This document shows, piece by piece, positions 15,668-24,273 of a stretch of 64,000 nucleotides of DNA. A model generated the notes under the pieces. That model was given only the letters and a program-made list of their open reading frames with translations, was not told the DNA's origin and ran no database searches. The DNA comes from Phenylobacterium aquaticum (GTDB taxonomy: Bacteria; Pseudomonadota; Alphaproteobacteria; Caulobacterales; Caulobacteraceae). Numbering within the stretch: position 1 is the stretch's first letter; each line of letters begins with the position of its first letter. Position numbers and translations under genes: made by a program. The stretch lies in contig CANCJJ010000006.1 in assembly GCA_947378305.1 (NCBI GenBank), forward strand, positions 1-64,000. Direction: 5' to 3'.

Positions 15668-17881
15668 CTAGGCTGCGAAGTCGGTCTGTGACACGGTGAT
15701 GAGGCCGGTCAGCTGGATAACTGTGTCAATGAGGTGGTCGCCGTTGGTGTCGGCAAATATGTAGGTCAGGCTGGCTGCCGTATCCTTGATGGCCACGACG
15801 TCATCCGTGCTTGCGCCGATGACGCTGGAAGCCAGGCTAAGGGCGGCTGAATAGGTGACCTGATCCGCCTGAACACTGAAGCCGTTGGTTCCTGTGCCGC
15901 TATTGGTTGCGCCAAGACCGAAGGAAATCTTGTCGGTTCCGTGCAGGAAGTCCGTGATCACGTCGCTGGACCCGTCCGAAGATTCGCCAGCCGCAAACCG
16001 GAAGATGTCCGCCCCGCCATTGCCTGTGAGGGTGTCGGCTCCGACCCCGCCGGCGAGACTGTCAGCCCCAGCACCGCCGGTCAGGCTGTCATTGCCTTCG
16101 CCACCATAGAGGGTGGCTGTCGTTGCGCCACCGACAAGGGTATCTGCACCATTTCCGCCGAGGATTTGGTCGGTTCCGCCCCCGCCGGTCAGGCTGTCAT
16201 TGCCGTCACCGCCGGAAAGGGTTTCAGAGCCCAGGCCCCCAACAATTGTGTCGGCCCCTGCGTCCCCGGACAGGCTACTGTTTCCTGCGCCGCCCAGAAT
16301 GCTGTCCAGGCCGTCTCCGCCCAGGATGGTATCGTTTCCGCCGCCGCTGATGGCCGTGTCATCTCCGGCCTGGCCGAAAATATAGTCTACGCCGGCACCG
16401 CCGATGATATTGTCATTGCCATCACCACCGTCCGCCAGGATCGAGCCGCTAGAGACCGAGCCGGACATGTCCAGGCGATCCTCGCCCAGCCCGCCCATAA
16501 GGGTTGCAATTCCAGACCCCGTGAGGCTTTCCGTCAGGGTATCATTGCCGTCCCCGCCGATCAGGGAATCCATACCCGCGCCGCCGGTCAGACTGTCATT
16601 GCCGACCCCGCCCGACATGGTATCGGACCCGGTGCCGCCGATCAGGGTGTCATTACCAGTATCCCCAGTGACCGTGTTGTCGCCATTCCCGGCGTCAAGA
16701 GAGTCGTTGCCGTCTCCGCCCGAAATGGTGTCCGCGCCACCGCCTGCAGAGACCGTGTCATCCCCGTCACCTGCGCTCAGGCCGTCCGCCCCACTGCCAG
16801 AAATGATGGAATCGTTGCCCTCGCCAGCGTCAATCAGGTTTGCTCCGCCTGTGTCACTGATCGTGTCATTCCCGCTGGCCCCAAGCAGGGTGTCGGCCCC
16901 CGTGCCGCCCAGAAGGGAATCATTCCCCAAATCGCCGGTCAGGTAGTTGTTGCCGTCGCCGGAACTCAGGGTGTCATTACCCTGTCCTCCCAGCAGGGTG
17001 TCGGCCCCGGTGGAGGCCATCAGGGAGTCATTGCCGAGATTGCCGTGGAGATAATTGTTTCCGGTCCCGGCTGAAATCGTGTCGTTGTCCTGTCCGCCCA
17101 GGAGGGTATCGGCCCCTGTGCCGCCCAGGATCATGTCCGAGCCTGCATTGCCATTGACGAGGTTGACGCCATCTCCGGTGGAAATGCTGTCATTTCCGTC
17201 GCCGCCGAAAAGCGTATCATTGCCGCTTCCTGCGACTAGGCTGTCATCCCCCATATCCCCGGACAGATAGTCATTATCTCCGCCGCCGGTCAGAAGGTCA
17301 TTGCCCTGTCCGCCAAGCAGGATGTCTGCGCCCGTGCCGCCCGTCAGGGTGTCATTGCCAAGGTTTCCCTGCGCAAAGTTTACGCCTGCCCCTGTCGAGA
17401 GAATGTCATCCCCCTGACCGCCATAGAGGGTGTCATTGCCCGTTCCGCCGTCCAGGGAGTCATTGCCAAGATTGCCTTGCAGGACATCATCGCCGTTGCC
17501 ACCGGAGAGCGTGTCATTGCCTTCGCCGCCATAGAGGGCATCCGCCCCGCTGCCGCCGGTTACCGTGTCAGCCCCGGTGGTCCCGATAAAGAGCATGGTG
17601 CTGTCGGGCAGGACGATCTGGCCAGCTGTGGCCCCAAGGCCAGCGATCCCCGGTGATGAGGATCCGGTTCCGACAAAGGTGACCGTCCGGCTGTTTCCAG
17701 TCAGGCTGATGGAGGCAATGTTTCCCGTCACGCCGGTGAAGAAATTGGCGGCGGCATAGGGTACGAAGCTGACACTTATGGCGGTTGCCGTTGTGCCCGT
17801 GGTCGTGAAGGTCAGGGTATCGCTGCTCGTGAAGGCGGCCGCCTGATCGGACGAGATCGACTCGAAGGTGAAGGTGCTCAT
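15668..17881 (-). CDS. RTX calcium-binding repeat protein, type I secretion substrate
   Basis: A 737-residue acidic, Gly/Asp/Asn-rich protein without Lys/Arg-rich or signal-peptide N-terminus. Residues 1-100 form a Ser/Thr-rich domain. From about 103 to 635 there are some fifty glycine-rich nonapeptides of the GGxGxDxLx type, which fold into calcium-filled parallel beta-rolls outside the cell. The C-terminal 100 residues contain FRFAAGESSDGSSDVITDF, typical before RTX C-termini, and end in the uncleaved secretion signal region. No enzyme domain is visible, so a structural, adhesive or surface-layer role is possible. No type I transporter genes lie in this window. Confidence 0.9.
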   Translation of the reverse strand: MSTFTFESISSDQAAAFTSSDTLTFTTTGTTATAISVSFVPYAAANFFTGVTGNIASISLTGNSRTVTFVGTGSSSPGIAGLGATAGQIVLPDSTMLFIGTTGADTVTGGSGADALYGGEGNDTLSGGNGDDVLQGNLGNDSLDGGTGNDTLYGGQGDDILSTGAGVNFAQGNLGNDTLTGGTGADILLGGQGNDLLTGGGDNDYLSGDMGDDSLVAGSGNDTLFGGDGNDSISTGDGVNLVNGNAGSDMILGGTGADTLLGGQDNDTISAGTGNNYLHGNLGNDSLMASTGADTLLGGQGNDTLSSGDGNNYLTGDLGNDSLLGGTGADTLLGASGNDTISDTGGANLIDAGEGNDSIISGSGADGLSAGDGDDTVSAGGGADTISGGDGNDSLDAGNGDNTVTGDTGNDTLIGGTGSDTMSGGVGNDSLTGGAGMDSLIGGDGNDTLTESLTGSGIATLMGGLGEDRLDMSGSVSSGSILADGGDGNDNIIGGAGVDYIFGQAGDDTAISGGGNDTILGGDGLDSILGGAGNSSLSGDAGADTIVGGLGSETLSGGDGNDSLTGGGGTDQILGGNGADTLVGGATTATLYGGEGNDSLTGGAGADSLAGGVGADTLTGNGGADIFRFAAGESSDGSSDVITDFLHGTDKISFGLGATNSGTGTNGFSVQADQVTYSAALSLASSVIGASTDDVVAIKDTAASLTYIFADTNGDHLIDTVIQLTGLITVSQTDFAA
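16832..17479 (-). repeat. Six tandem 36-residue (108-base) super-repeats in RTX gene
   Basis: Residues 135-350 of the RTX protein divide into six blocks of exactly four nonapeptides. Each block begins with a unit like xGNLGNDSL, and five of six end with an atypical unit such as STGAGVNFA, SAGTGNNYL or SDTGGANLI that lacks the usual Asp; the second block ends in TGGGDNDYL instead. A seventh, weaker block reaches residue 386. This points to growth by duplication of a 108-base unit. Confidence 0.85.
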
Positions 17882-17921
17882 GCCAGTCCCCGAAAACTCT
17901 GAAGTGTCTGGATAGCACTCT

Positions 17922-17934
17922 GCCCCTTAGGGGC
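17922..17934. repeat. Short perfect palindrome between divergent genes
   Basis: GCCCC-TTA-GGGGC lies in the 160-base region between the divergent RTX and phosphotransferase genes, about 40 bases upstream of the RTX start. It might be an operator or a small hairpin; there is nothing further to support either. Confidence 0.3.
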
Positions 17935-18041
17935 GGGTTAATGACCTTGAATTTCCTCTGGTCCGGCTCAGTGCTTGCCGCCACCCCCTGCGGTTCGATA
18001 AGGTCAGGGTAATTGGACAAGACCGACTGGGAGGGCAACCG

Positions 18042-19109
18042 ATGACAAATTCGGCAGAACAGGAACGCGAAGCTCTGAATTCCGGGACCAAGGCCGTTTC
18101 GGAAAGCCATCGTTTTGACGAGGCTGCGCTTGAAGTCTGGCTCAAGGCCAATGTTGAGGGCTATCAAGGCCCGCTGGAGGTCCGTCAGTTCAAGGGTGGG
18201 CAGTCCAATCCGACCTATCAGTTGGTTACGCCCAACAAAAAGTATGTCCTCAGGCGCAAGCCGCCCGGCAAGCTCCTGCCATCCGCCCACGCGGTAGACC
18301 GGGAATACAAGGTCATCACGGCCCTCTATCCGACGGGTTTCCCGGTCGCCCGATCCTACGGCCTCTGCACCGATGACAGCGTCATTGGCACCTGGTTCTA
18401 CGTCATGGACATGGTGGAAGGCCGGATCCTCTGGGACCAGACCCTGCCACAATATGAGCCGGCCGAACGCCACGCCATCTTCATGGCCAAGATTCGTACC
18501 CTGGCCGATCTGCACAATACCGATGTCGAGGCGATTGGCCTGTCGGATTATGGCAAGCCCGGCAACTATATGGGACGTCAGGTGGATCGCTGGACCAAGC
18601 AATACAAGGCCTCGGAGACCGTGCACCTGAAGGAAATGGAGCAGCTGATCGAATGGCTGCCCCGGACGCTTCCAGAACAGGAGCGCACCTCGGTGGTCCA
18701 TGGTGACTACCGGCTCGACAACATGGTCCTGCATCCGACCGAGCCACGGGTCATTGCGGTTCTGGATTGGGAGTTGTCCACCCTGGGTGAACCCCTGGCG
18801 GACTTCACCTACCTGCTGATGAACTGGGTGAATGGGGCCATTTCGACCCTTCCGGACTTGAAGGCCCACGGCATTCCGACCCTGGATGAGGCCGTCAGCG
18901 CCTATTGCGAGCGGACCAACCGGGCTGGCATTCGCGATCTCGACTGGTTTTTTGCCTATAACATGTTCCGGCTAGCCGGGATCTGTCAGGGTATTGTGGG
19001 TCGGGTCCGGGATGGCACGGCCAATAGCCCTCAAGCGGCGGCCATGGCGGAGCGGGTTCCGCAATTGGCTACGGCAGCCTGGACCTTTGCCCAACGTGCC
19101 GGAGCCTGA
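18042..19109 (+). CDS. Phosphotransferase family protein (APH/ACAD10-11 type)
   Basis: A 355-residue kinase-fold protein. It has the N-lobe block FKGGQSNPTYQL and YVLRRKPPGKLLPSAHAV with the ATP-binding Lys, the catalytic loop VVHGDYRLDNMVLHP and the metal-binding VIAVLDWELSTLGEPLAD. This subgroup resembles the kinase domain fused to acyl-CoA dehydrogenases in ACAD10/11 and the bacterial FadE36-type proteins, which phosphorylate 4-hydroxy acyl-CoAs during degradation of hydroxylated fatty acids. No acyl-CoA dehydrogenase lies beside it here. The substrate is therefore an inference from the family. Confidence 0.85.
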   Translation: MTNSAEQEREALNSGTKAVSESHRFDEAALEVWLKANVEGYQGPLEVRQFKGGQSNPTYQLVTPNKKYVLRRKPPGKLLPSAHAVDREYKVITALYPTGFPVARSYGLCTDDSVIGTWFYVMDMVEGRILWDQTLPQYEPAERHAIFMAKIRTLADLHNTDVEAIGLSDYGKPGNYMGRQVDRWTKQYKASETVHLKEMEQLIEWLPRTLPEQERTSVVHGDYRLDNMVLHPTEPRVIAVLDWELSTLGEPLADFTYLLMNWVNGAISTLPDLKAHGIPTLDEAVSAYCERTNRAGIRDLDWFFAYNMFRLAGICQGIVGRVRDGTANSPQAAAMAERVPQLATAAWTFAQRAGA

Positions 19110-19157
19110 CCGGCGATCAAACCTATGCATTCGGCGCTTTAACCAGTGAGTAAGCCA

Positions 19158-19856
19158 ATGACTGACACTCCGAGCGACCCCCAACCGGTTTCGGATAAAA
19201 TACGGGCGCGACTGGTCAAGTCACGCAAGCGCTTCCATGCGAATGACAACATCTCGGCCTTCATGCAGCCCGGCGAGCTTGATGCCCTGCTGGCGGAGGT
19301 CGAAGGCAAGTTCAAGGGCGTGCTGGAAAGCCTGGTGATCGATACCAAGTCCGATCACAATACCCAGGATACGGCTCGTCGCGTCGCCAAGATGTATGTC
19401 ACCGAGGTCTTTGCCGGGCGCTATTCCGCCCCTCCGCCCGTGACGGAATTCCCCAATGCCTCGGCGCTGAACGAGCTTATGATTGTTGGCCCCATTACGG
19501 TCAGGAGCGCCTGCAGTCACCATTTCTGCCCGATCATGGGCCGGATCTGGGTTGGCATTATGCCCAATGAGCACTCGAATCTGATTGGCCTGTCGAAGTA
19601 TTCCCGGCTTGCGGAATGGGTCATGTCCCGCCCGCAGATTCAGGAGGAAGCCATTACGCAAATGGCCGAACTTCTGATGGAAAAAGTCCGTCCCGATGGC
19701 CTGGCGGTGGTGATGGAAGCTGATCACTTCTGCATGCATTGGCGCGGCGTCAAAGATTCAGAGACCAAGATGATCAATAGCGTGATGCGCGGTTCCTTCC
19801 TCAAGGACCACACGCTTCGCAGCGAGTTTCTCTCGCTCATCCAAAACAGGAGCTAG
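19158..19856 (+). CDS. folE: GTP cyclohydrolase I
   Basis: Converts GTP to 7,8-dihydroneopterin triphosphate, the first step of folate and pterin synthesis. The protein is about 232 residues; motifs are FKGVLESLVIDT, TARRVAKMYVTEVFAG, the zinc/catalytic segment SACSHHFCPIMGRIWVG, LIGLSKYSRL and, near the end, DHFCMHWRGVKD. An in-frame GTG at 19146 is an alternative start. It is followed after six bases by a BLUF photoreceptor gene, so the two are probably cotranscribed. Confidence 0.95.
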   Translation: MTDTPSDPQPVSDKIRARLVKSRKRFHANDNISAFMQPGELDALLAEVEGKFKGVLESLVIDTKSDHNTQDTARRVAKMYVTEVFAGRYSAPPPVTEFPNASALNELMIVGPITVRSACSHHFCPIMGRIWVGIMPNEHSNLIGLSKYSRLAEWVMSRPQIQEEAITQMAELLMEKVRPDGLAVVMEADHFCMHWRGVKDSETKMINSVMRGSFLKDHTLRSEFLSLIQNRS

Positions 19857-19862
19857 GATCAC

Positions 19863-20291
19863 ATGCTTGTTCGTTGCCTTTATGCCAGCCGCCCCGCGGC
19901 CTCGCTTCAGGGTCCGGGTCTGGACCTCATTCTCGAACAGTCCCGCAAGAATAACCCGGCCCTGGGGATTACCGGTCTGCTCTGCGTTTCGGAAAACCTG
20001 TTCATCCAGGTCATTGAGGGCGGTCGTGACGAGGTCTGCGAACTGTTCAATGCCATTGTGCGCGATGATCGCCACCAGCAGGTCCGGATGTTGACCTATG
20101 AAGAAATCACTGAGCGGCGGTTCGGCAACTGGACCATGGGTCATGTCAGCATGGGGAAGGTGAATCCGTCCCTCGTCCTGAAATATTTCAAGCGGGCCGA
20201 GCTTAATCCCTTCGACTGTTCCGGGCAGGCGACCATGTCCCTGCTGGAGGAACTGGTGGCGACGGCCTCAATCCTTAATCGGGGCGATTGA
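19863..20291 (+). CDS. BLUF-domain blue-light sensor
   Basis: A 142-residue flavin photoreceptor made almost entirely of a BLUF domain (1-95) plus a 45-residue helical tail. All photocycle residues known from AppA/PixD-type BLUF proteins can be placed: Tyr7 in CLYASR, Asn31 in NPALGITGLL, Gln49 in FIQVIEGG, Trp90 and Met92 in GNWTMG. It should bind FAD and respond to blue light. With no output domain, it probably acts by binding a partner protein. It starts six bases after folE (AGGAG at 19847-19851) and its 3' end overlaps the convergent lpxK gene by 17 bases. Confidence 0.93.
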   Translation: MLVRCLYASRPAASLQGPGLDLILEQSRKNNPALGITGLLCVSENLFIQVIEGGRDEVCELFNAIVRDDRHQQVRMLTYEEITERRFGNWTMGHVSMGKVNPSLVLKYFKRAELNPFDCSGQATMSLLEELVATASILNRGD

Positions 20292-21291
20292 TCGCCTCAC
20301 GAAGTAGCTGATCCAGCGCGTCCGGATCCGAAAACACCGCCTGGACCGGCCATGGGGTTATGCGCTCACGCCATTCAGGGGATAGCCGTGACCAGTCTTT
20401 TTCTGTGGTGATCAAACCGGCCCCATGATGGTTGGCGAGGGCTTGCAGGGCCTTTAGCTGGCCTTGGGAATAGGCGGCGTGATCAGGGAAGGGTGCGAAG
20501 TCTGCCAACTCGCAACCGGCAGCTCGCAGGGCGCGTTCGACCTTCCAGGGCTTGCCAATTCCGGCAAATCCAACCTGCGGCCCTCTAGGCGGCGGAGCTA
20601 CCGGTTCCAGCCGTGCCAGCAGCACCAGGTGGCCTGAAAAGACCTTCAACAGCTCCGGGTCCGGGGTATCGAGGTCGGCAGGCAGTAACAGGACCACCGC
20701 ATCCGCCCGGGCCAGACCTGCGGCCAGGGGTTCTCTCAAAGGTCCCGCAGGAAAGACCGATCCATCCCCCAGCGGCCACTCATTGTCGCGGGTTTCACCG
20801 TCCACGACCACCAGGGACAGGGCCTTGCGCAGGCTGGGGTTCTGATGGCCGTCATCCATCACCAGAACCTTCGCCCCAGAGGTACCCGCAGCCCGGGCCC
20901 CGGCCACGCGGTCCCTCGCCACCCAGATGGGATAGTCGGCCGCCAGCATCAGGGGCTCATCCCCAACGTCGGCGGCGCTATGGCGGCCAGGATCAACGCG
21001 CAAGGGCCCCGATTCATGACCCCCATAGCCGCGTGAAAGGCCGTGGGCCTCCAGGCCCAAGGTGGTCAGTCGCGCCAGCAGGGCCCGCACAACCGGTGTC
21101 TTGCCGGTTCCGCCCGCGGTCAGATTGCCCACACAAATGACAGGAAGTCCTGCGTCGGCCTGCGGCTGTCTAGCCAGTCGGCGGGCCGTTTCCCAGGCCC
21201 AGATCCAGGACAAGGGTGTCAGAATGGCTCTCAAGACAGGTCCCGGAACGCCATTGCGAACATACCACCAGCGCGGGGTCGGCAACTTCAT
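20275..21291 (-). CDS. lpxK: Tetraacyldisaccharide 4'-kinase
   Basis: Inner-membrane kinase that adds the 4'-phosphate of lipid A. The 338-residue protein has a hydrophobic N-terminal region, then VICVGNLTAGGTGKTPVVRAL (Walker A), LSRGYGG, the switch-like block VLVMDDGHQNPSL, and LITTEKDWSRL near the C-terminus. Its ATG overlaps the waaA stop (ATGA). Last gene of the five-gene lipid A operon. Confidence 0.96.
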   Translation of the reverse strand: MKLPTPRWWYVRNGVPGPVLRAILTPLSWIWAWETARRLARQPQADAGLPVICVGNLTAGGTGKTPVVRALLARLTTLGLEAHGLSRGYGGHESGPLRVDPGRHSAADVGDEPLMLAADYPIWVARDRVAGARAAGTSGAKVLVMDDGHQNPSLRKALSLVVVDGETRDNEWPLGDGSVFPAGPLREPLAAGLARADAVVLLLPADLDTPDPELLKVFSGHLVLLARLEPVAPPPRGPQVGFAGIGKPWKVERALRAAGCELADFAPFPDHAAYSQGQLKALQALANHHGAGLITTEKDWSRLSPEWRERITPWPVQAVFSDPDALDQLLREAINRPD

Positions 21292-22553
21292 GGAGCCTCC
21301 GGCGTAGGCATAAGGGGCGACAACAGGGTCAGGGCCGTTCCAAGCGCTGTGTCCTGGCGTCGCGCATAGCGCAGTCCGGCATCGGACATTTGCTGGCGGA
21401 TGGCGTCATGCTCTACCAGACCAGACAAGTGCCGGGCGAGGTCCTTCCCGTCTTGCGCGATGATGGCGGCGACCTCGTCCAACATTTCCTCATAGAGCTC
21501 TGCGGCGTTGAAGACCTCTGGGCCTGAAACAACTGGAACGCCGAGCCGGGCCGCTTCGAGGGGATTGTGTCCGCCAATTCCAGGCACCAGACTTCCGCCC
21601 ATTATGGCCAGGTCAGCCAGCTGGTAGAACAGACCCATCTCGCCCAGGGTGTCTGCCACATAGGCCGTGACATTATGGGTTATCAATTCCCCCTCGGAGC
21701 GTCGGATAACCTCATATCCAAGCTCCCTCAGAACCTCAGCGGCGCTTGCGCCACGCTCCGGGTGTCGGGGTGCGACAATCAGCAGGACGTCAAGGCCAAG
21801 CGCGGCCTCGCCAATGATCTGTTCCTCACCAGGATGAGTGTTGGAGGCCAGAATGACCCTCCGCCCGGCAATGGTGGCGACAAGTTCCTCATGCGCCCTG
21901 GCATCACAGGAGAGGGGAGCACCTATCCGCTTCAGGTTAAGCGTCGGGCCGAGGTGTCCCCCCAGGGCTGTCAGTCTCTGGGCCGAGGCCTTGTCCTGAG
22001 GCAGGATCAGCTCAAAGGCCTCCAGGAGGGCTCGTGCTGTGACCGGAAAGTGCCCCCAGCCCTCGGCGCTCTTCTGAGTTATCCGCGCAGATATCAGGGC
22101 AAGTCGCACCCCGTGACTCCGGGCCGTCAGGATCAGGTTTGGCCAGAGTTCGCTTTCCGCCAATATGCCCAGATCAGGCTTCCAATGATCCAGAAACCGC
22201 TGGACGGCGTTTGGCGTGTCGACAGGTATGTATTGGTGGATCACCCCCTCAGGCAGGCGCTGATCCAGAAGGTTGGCCGAGGTGCGGGTGCCGGAGGTTA
22301 CCAGCAGGGTGATGTGCGGATGGCGGGTGCGCAGGGCACTTACCAGGGGCAAGAGAGACAGGGTTTCGCCCACACTGACGCCGTGAAGCCAGATCAGGTG
22401 ACCCTGGGGGCGGATTTTGGAAGGCACGCCTAGCCGCTCCGGGAGTCGCGCGAGATCTTCTTTCCCTGCCCGGGCGCGCTGCCTCAGCCGCCCTGCCACC
22501 CAGGGTTCAGCCAGTCGGCTAATCAAGGCATAGAGGGCAAGCGGCAGGCTCAA
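21288..22553 (-). CDS. waaA: 3-deoxy-D-manno-octulosonic acid transferase
   Basis: Membrane-anchored GT30 glycosyltransferase that adds Kdo from CMP-Kdo to lipid IVA. About 421 residues: N-terminal hydrophobic anchor (LSLPLALYALISRL), then IWLHGVSVGETLSLLPL with the catalytic Glu, AESELWPN, and the C-terminal GT-B domain with LGEMGLFYQLADLAIMGGSLVPGIGGHNPLE. I chose the TTG at 22553 because it overlaps the preceding stop in the same 4-base way (TTGA) as the other junctions. An ATG at 22580 would lengthen the overlap and add nine unremarkable residues. Confidence 0.95.
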   Translation of the reverse strand: MSLPLALYALISRLAEPWVAGRLRQRARAGKEDLARLPERLGVPSKIRPQGHLIWLHGVSVGETLSLLPLVSALRTRHPHITLLVTSGTRTSANLLDQRLPEGVIHQYIPVDTPNAVQRFLDHWKPDLGILAESELWPNLILTARSHGVRLALISARITQKSAEGWGHFPVTARALLEAFELILPQDKASAQRLTALGGHLGPTLNLKRIGAPLSCDARAHEELVATIAGRRVILASNTHPGEEQIIGEAALGLDVLLIVAPRHPERGASAAEVLRELGYEVIRRSEGELITHNVTAYVADTLGEMGLFYQLADLAIMGGSLVPGIGGHNPLEAARLGVPVVSGPEVFNAAELYEEMLDEVAAIIAQDGKDLARHLSGLVEHDAIRQQMSDAGLRYARRQDTALGTALTLLSPLMPTPEAP

Positions 22554-23548
22554 GCCGCCGGGTCCGCATAGAGGGGGCAACTGGCACCCGGCTGGCTTTC
22601 GATCTGGAGGGTACAGTGGTCAATGCCGAACTTAGCCTTCAGCTCATCCCGCGCCCTGGCCAGAAAGGCGTCCTGGTCGGCATTGTCTGGCCGCGCCACA
22701 TGGGCCGTGAGGGCGGTTTCCGTCGTACTCATGGCCCAGACATGCAAATCGTGAACGCTTGTGACCCCAGGCTGGGTCGTGAGCCAGGTAGAGACCTTGT
22801 GCATGTCGATCCCCGGCGGCACCCCGTCCAGGGCCATATTGGCTGAATCTCTCAAGAGTCCCCAGGTCCCGGCCAGGATGACCACGACAATGCCAAGGCC
22901 AAGGACCGGGTCGAGCCAGCTGAACCCGCCGGTGACAAGCATCACCACCCCACCCAGGACGACAGCTGCCGAAACGGCGGCATCCGTCAGCATGTGCAGA
23001 AAGGCCCCCCGGGCGTTCAGGTCATGGTCATTGTGCATGAACATCATGGCGGTGGCCGAATTGATCACCACCCCTATGGCCGCCGTGAGCAGCATGGGCC
23101 AGGCCGCAACGGGGGTTGGGTTCATCAGGCGATGGACGGATTCCCAGCCAATCACCCCAACGGCAATCATCAGTAAGGCCCCATTGGACAAGGATGCCAG
23201 GATTGTCGCCTTGCGCAGGCCATAGGTCCTTTTGACGCTTGGCTGGCGACGCGACAGAACCACGGCCCCCCAGGCCAGCAACAGGGACAGCACATCTGCC
23301 AGATTGTGTCCGGCATCGGCGAGAAGGGCGAGGGAGTGGGACCAGAGGCCAACGCCAACCTCTATGGTCACAAAGGTGGCATTCAGCCCCACGCCAAGGG
23401 CGAAGGCTCCACCGAGATCCTTTGGGGCATGGCAATGACCATGTCCGTGACCATGTCCATGATGGTCATGATGGTCATGATGGTCGTGATCGTGGTCGTG
23501 ATCATGATCATGTTCATGTTCCGAGATTGCCATTGGTCCGTCTTTCAC
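22550..23548 (-). CDS. CDF-family metal cation exporter with poly-His N-terminus
   Basis: A 332-residue cation diffusion facilitator (CzcD/ZitB type) that exchanges Zn2+ or related ions for protons across the inner membrane. The N-terminus is extremely His/Asp rich (about residues 10-40, alternating HDHD, HDHH and HGHG). Six membrane helices follow, with LLADAGHNLADVLSLLLAWGA (the HxxxD metal site) in helix 2 and MLTDAAVSAAVVLGGVV in helix 5, and a C-terminal cytoplasmic domain. The GTG start overlaps the upstream stop (GTGA); an ATG 15 bases further in (23533) is also possible. A metal exporter between DUF374 and waaA is unusual. Confidence 0.93.
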   Translation of the reverse strand: MKDGPMAISEHEHDHDHDHDHDHHDHHDHHGHGHGHGHCHAPKDLGGAFALGVGLNATFVTIEVGVGLWSHSLALLADAGHNLADVLSLLLAWGAVVLSRRQPSVKRTYGLRKATILASLSNGALLMIAVGVIGWESVHRLMNPTPVAAWPMLLTAAIGVVINSATAMMFMHNDHDLNARGAFLHMLTDAAVSAAVVLGGVVMLVTGGFSWLDPVLGLGIVVVILAGTWGLLRDSANMALDGVPPGIDMHKVSTWLTTQPGVTSVHDLHVWAMSTTETALTAHVARPDNADQDAFLARARDELKAKFGIDHCTLQIESQPGASCPLYADPAA

Positions 23549-24273
23549 TCTGCTTTGCCGGAGACGTCCGGTTCAAGACCCACCAGACGTTCAGCCTCCC
23601 GCGTCGCCGCCGACAGGCACGCGGACCAATCGCAGATCATGGCCTGGATAGCCTCGTCCGTAGAGTCTTTTGGCACATGGAAGGGACCTTCCCAAACGCA
23701 AGCCCCCCGGCCAAAGGGGGCTGCAATCATGACCCGGTCCCAGAGTTTGTTCAGACGCAAGGACGGTGAGACCGCAATTCCGGTCAGGAAGATCGGCGCG
23801 CCTGTCCGTTTGGCAATTTGCAGGGATCCGGCGGCGATGACCTCGTGTGGCCCCCGAGGCCCGTCCGGTGTGATGATCAAGACGCCACCGTCGCTGACGA
23901 CCTGGACGGCCTCGCGAAAGGCGATAACGGCGGCGCGAACCTTGGTGGAATCGCCCTTCTTTGCTGACGACATTCGGATGGCAGGATACCGCGCATGCTC
24001 CAGCGCCAGGGCAACGAATTCCCCATCTGCGGAGGGGGACACCAGACACCGGCGTAATGGCTTCTTCCACCAGATCTCCGCCATGCCCAGACACAGGGGG
24101 ATCCGGCCGTGCCAGAACAGACCAATCGCCCCCTGGTCCGAGGTCAGCATGGGGTCAAGCTTGGCGAGTCCCACATGTTGCCAGCGGGTCGTCCTGCGGA
24201 TCAGGATCAGATACCCGCCCAAAATCCATCCGAGTAGGGCTTGCACATGCCGATTTCGAAGGAGCCCCTTCAC
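23545..24273 (-). CDS. DUF374 lysophospholipid acyltransferase family protein
   Basis: A 242-residue protein with an N-terminal hydrophobic segment, the acyltransferase-like block GLFWHGRIPLCLGM, VSPSADGEF and ITPDGPRGP typical of DUF374. DUF374 proteins are found in lipid A/Kdo gene clusters and are thought to be acyltransferases, though their substrate is poorly defined. The GTG start overlaps the stop of the ABC transporter gene, and its TGA overlaps the CDF gene start, so it is inside a tightly coupled operon. A role in lipid A or phospholipid acylation is inferred. Confidence 0.85.
   Translation of the reverse strand: MKGLLRNRHVQALLGWILGGYLILIRRTTRWQHVGLAKLDPMLTSDQGAIGLFWHGRIPLCLGMAEIWWKKPLRRCLVSPSADGEFVALALEHARYPAIRMSSAKKGDSTKVRAAVIAFREAVQVVSDGGVLIITPDGPRGPHEVIAAGSLQIAKRTGAPIFLTGIAVSPSLRLNKLWDRVMIAAPFGRGACVWEGPFHVPKDSTDEAIQAMICDWSACLSAATREAERLVGLEPDVSGKAE

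Noticed and set aside
15885-17270. Long open frames on the plus strand opposite the RTX gene.
   Set aside because: They are Pro/Ser/Ala-rich mirror images of the Gly/Asp repeat coding on the other strand and have no recognisable domain.
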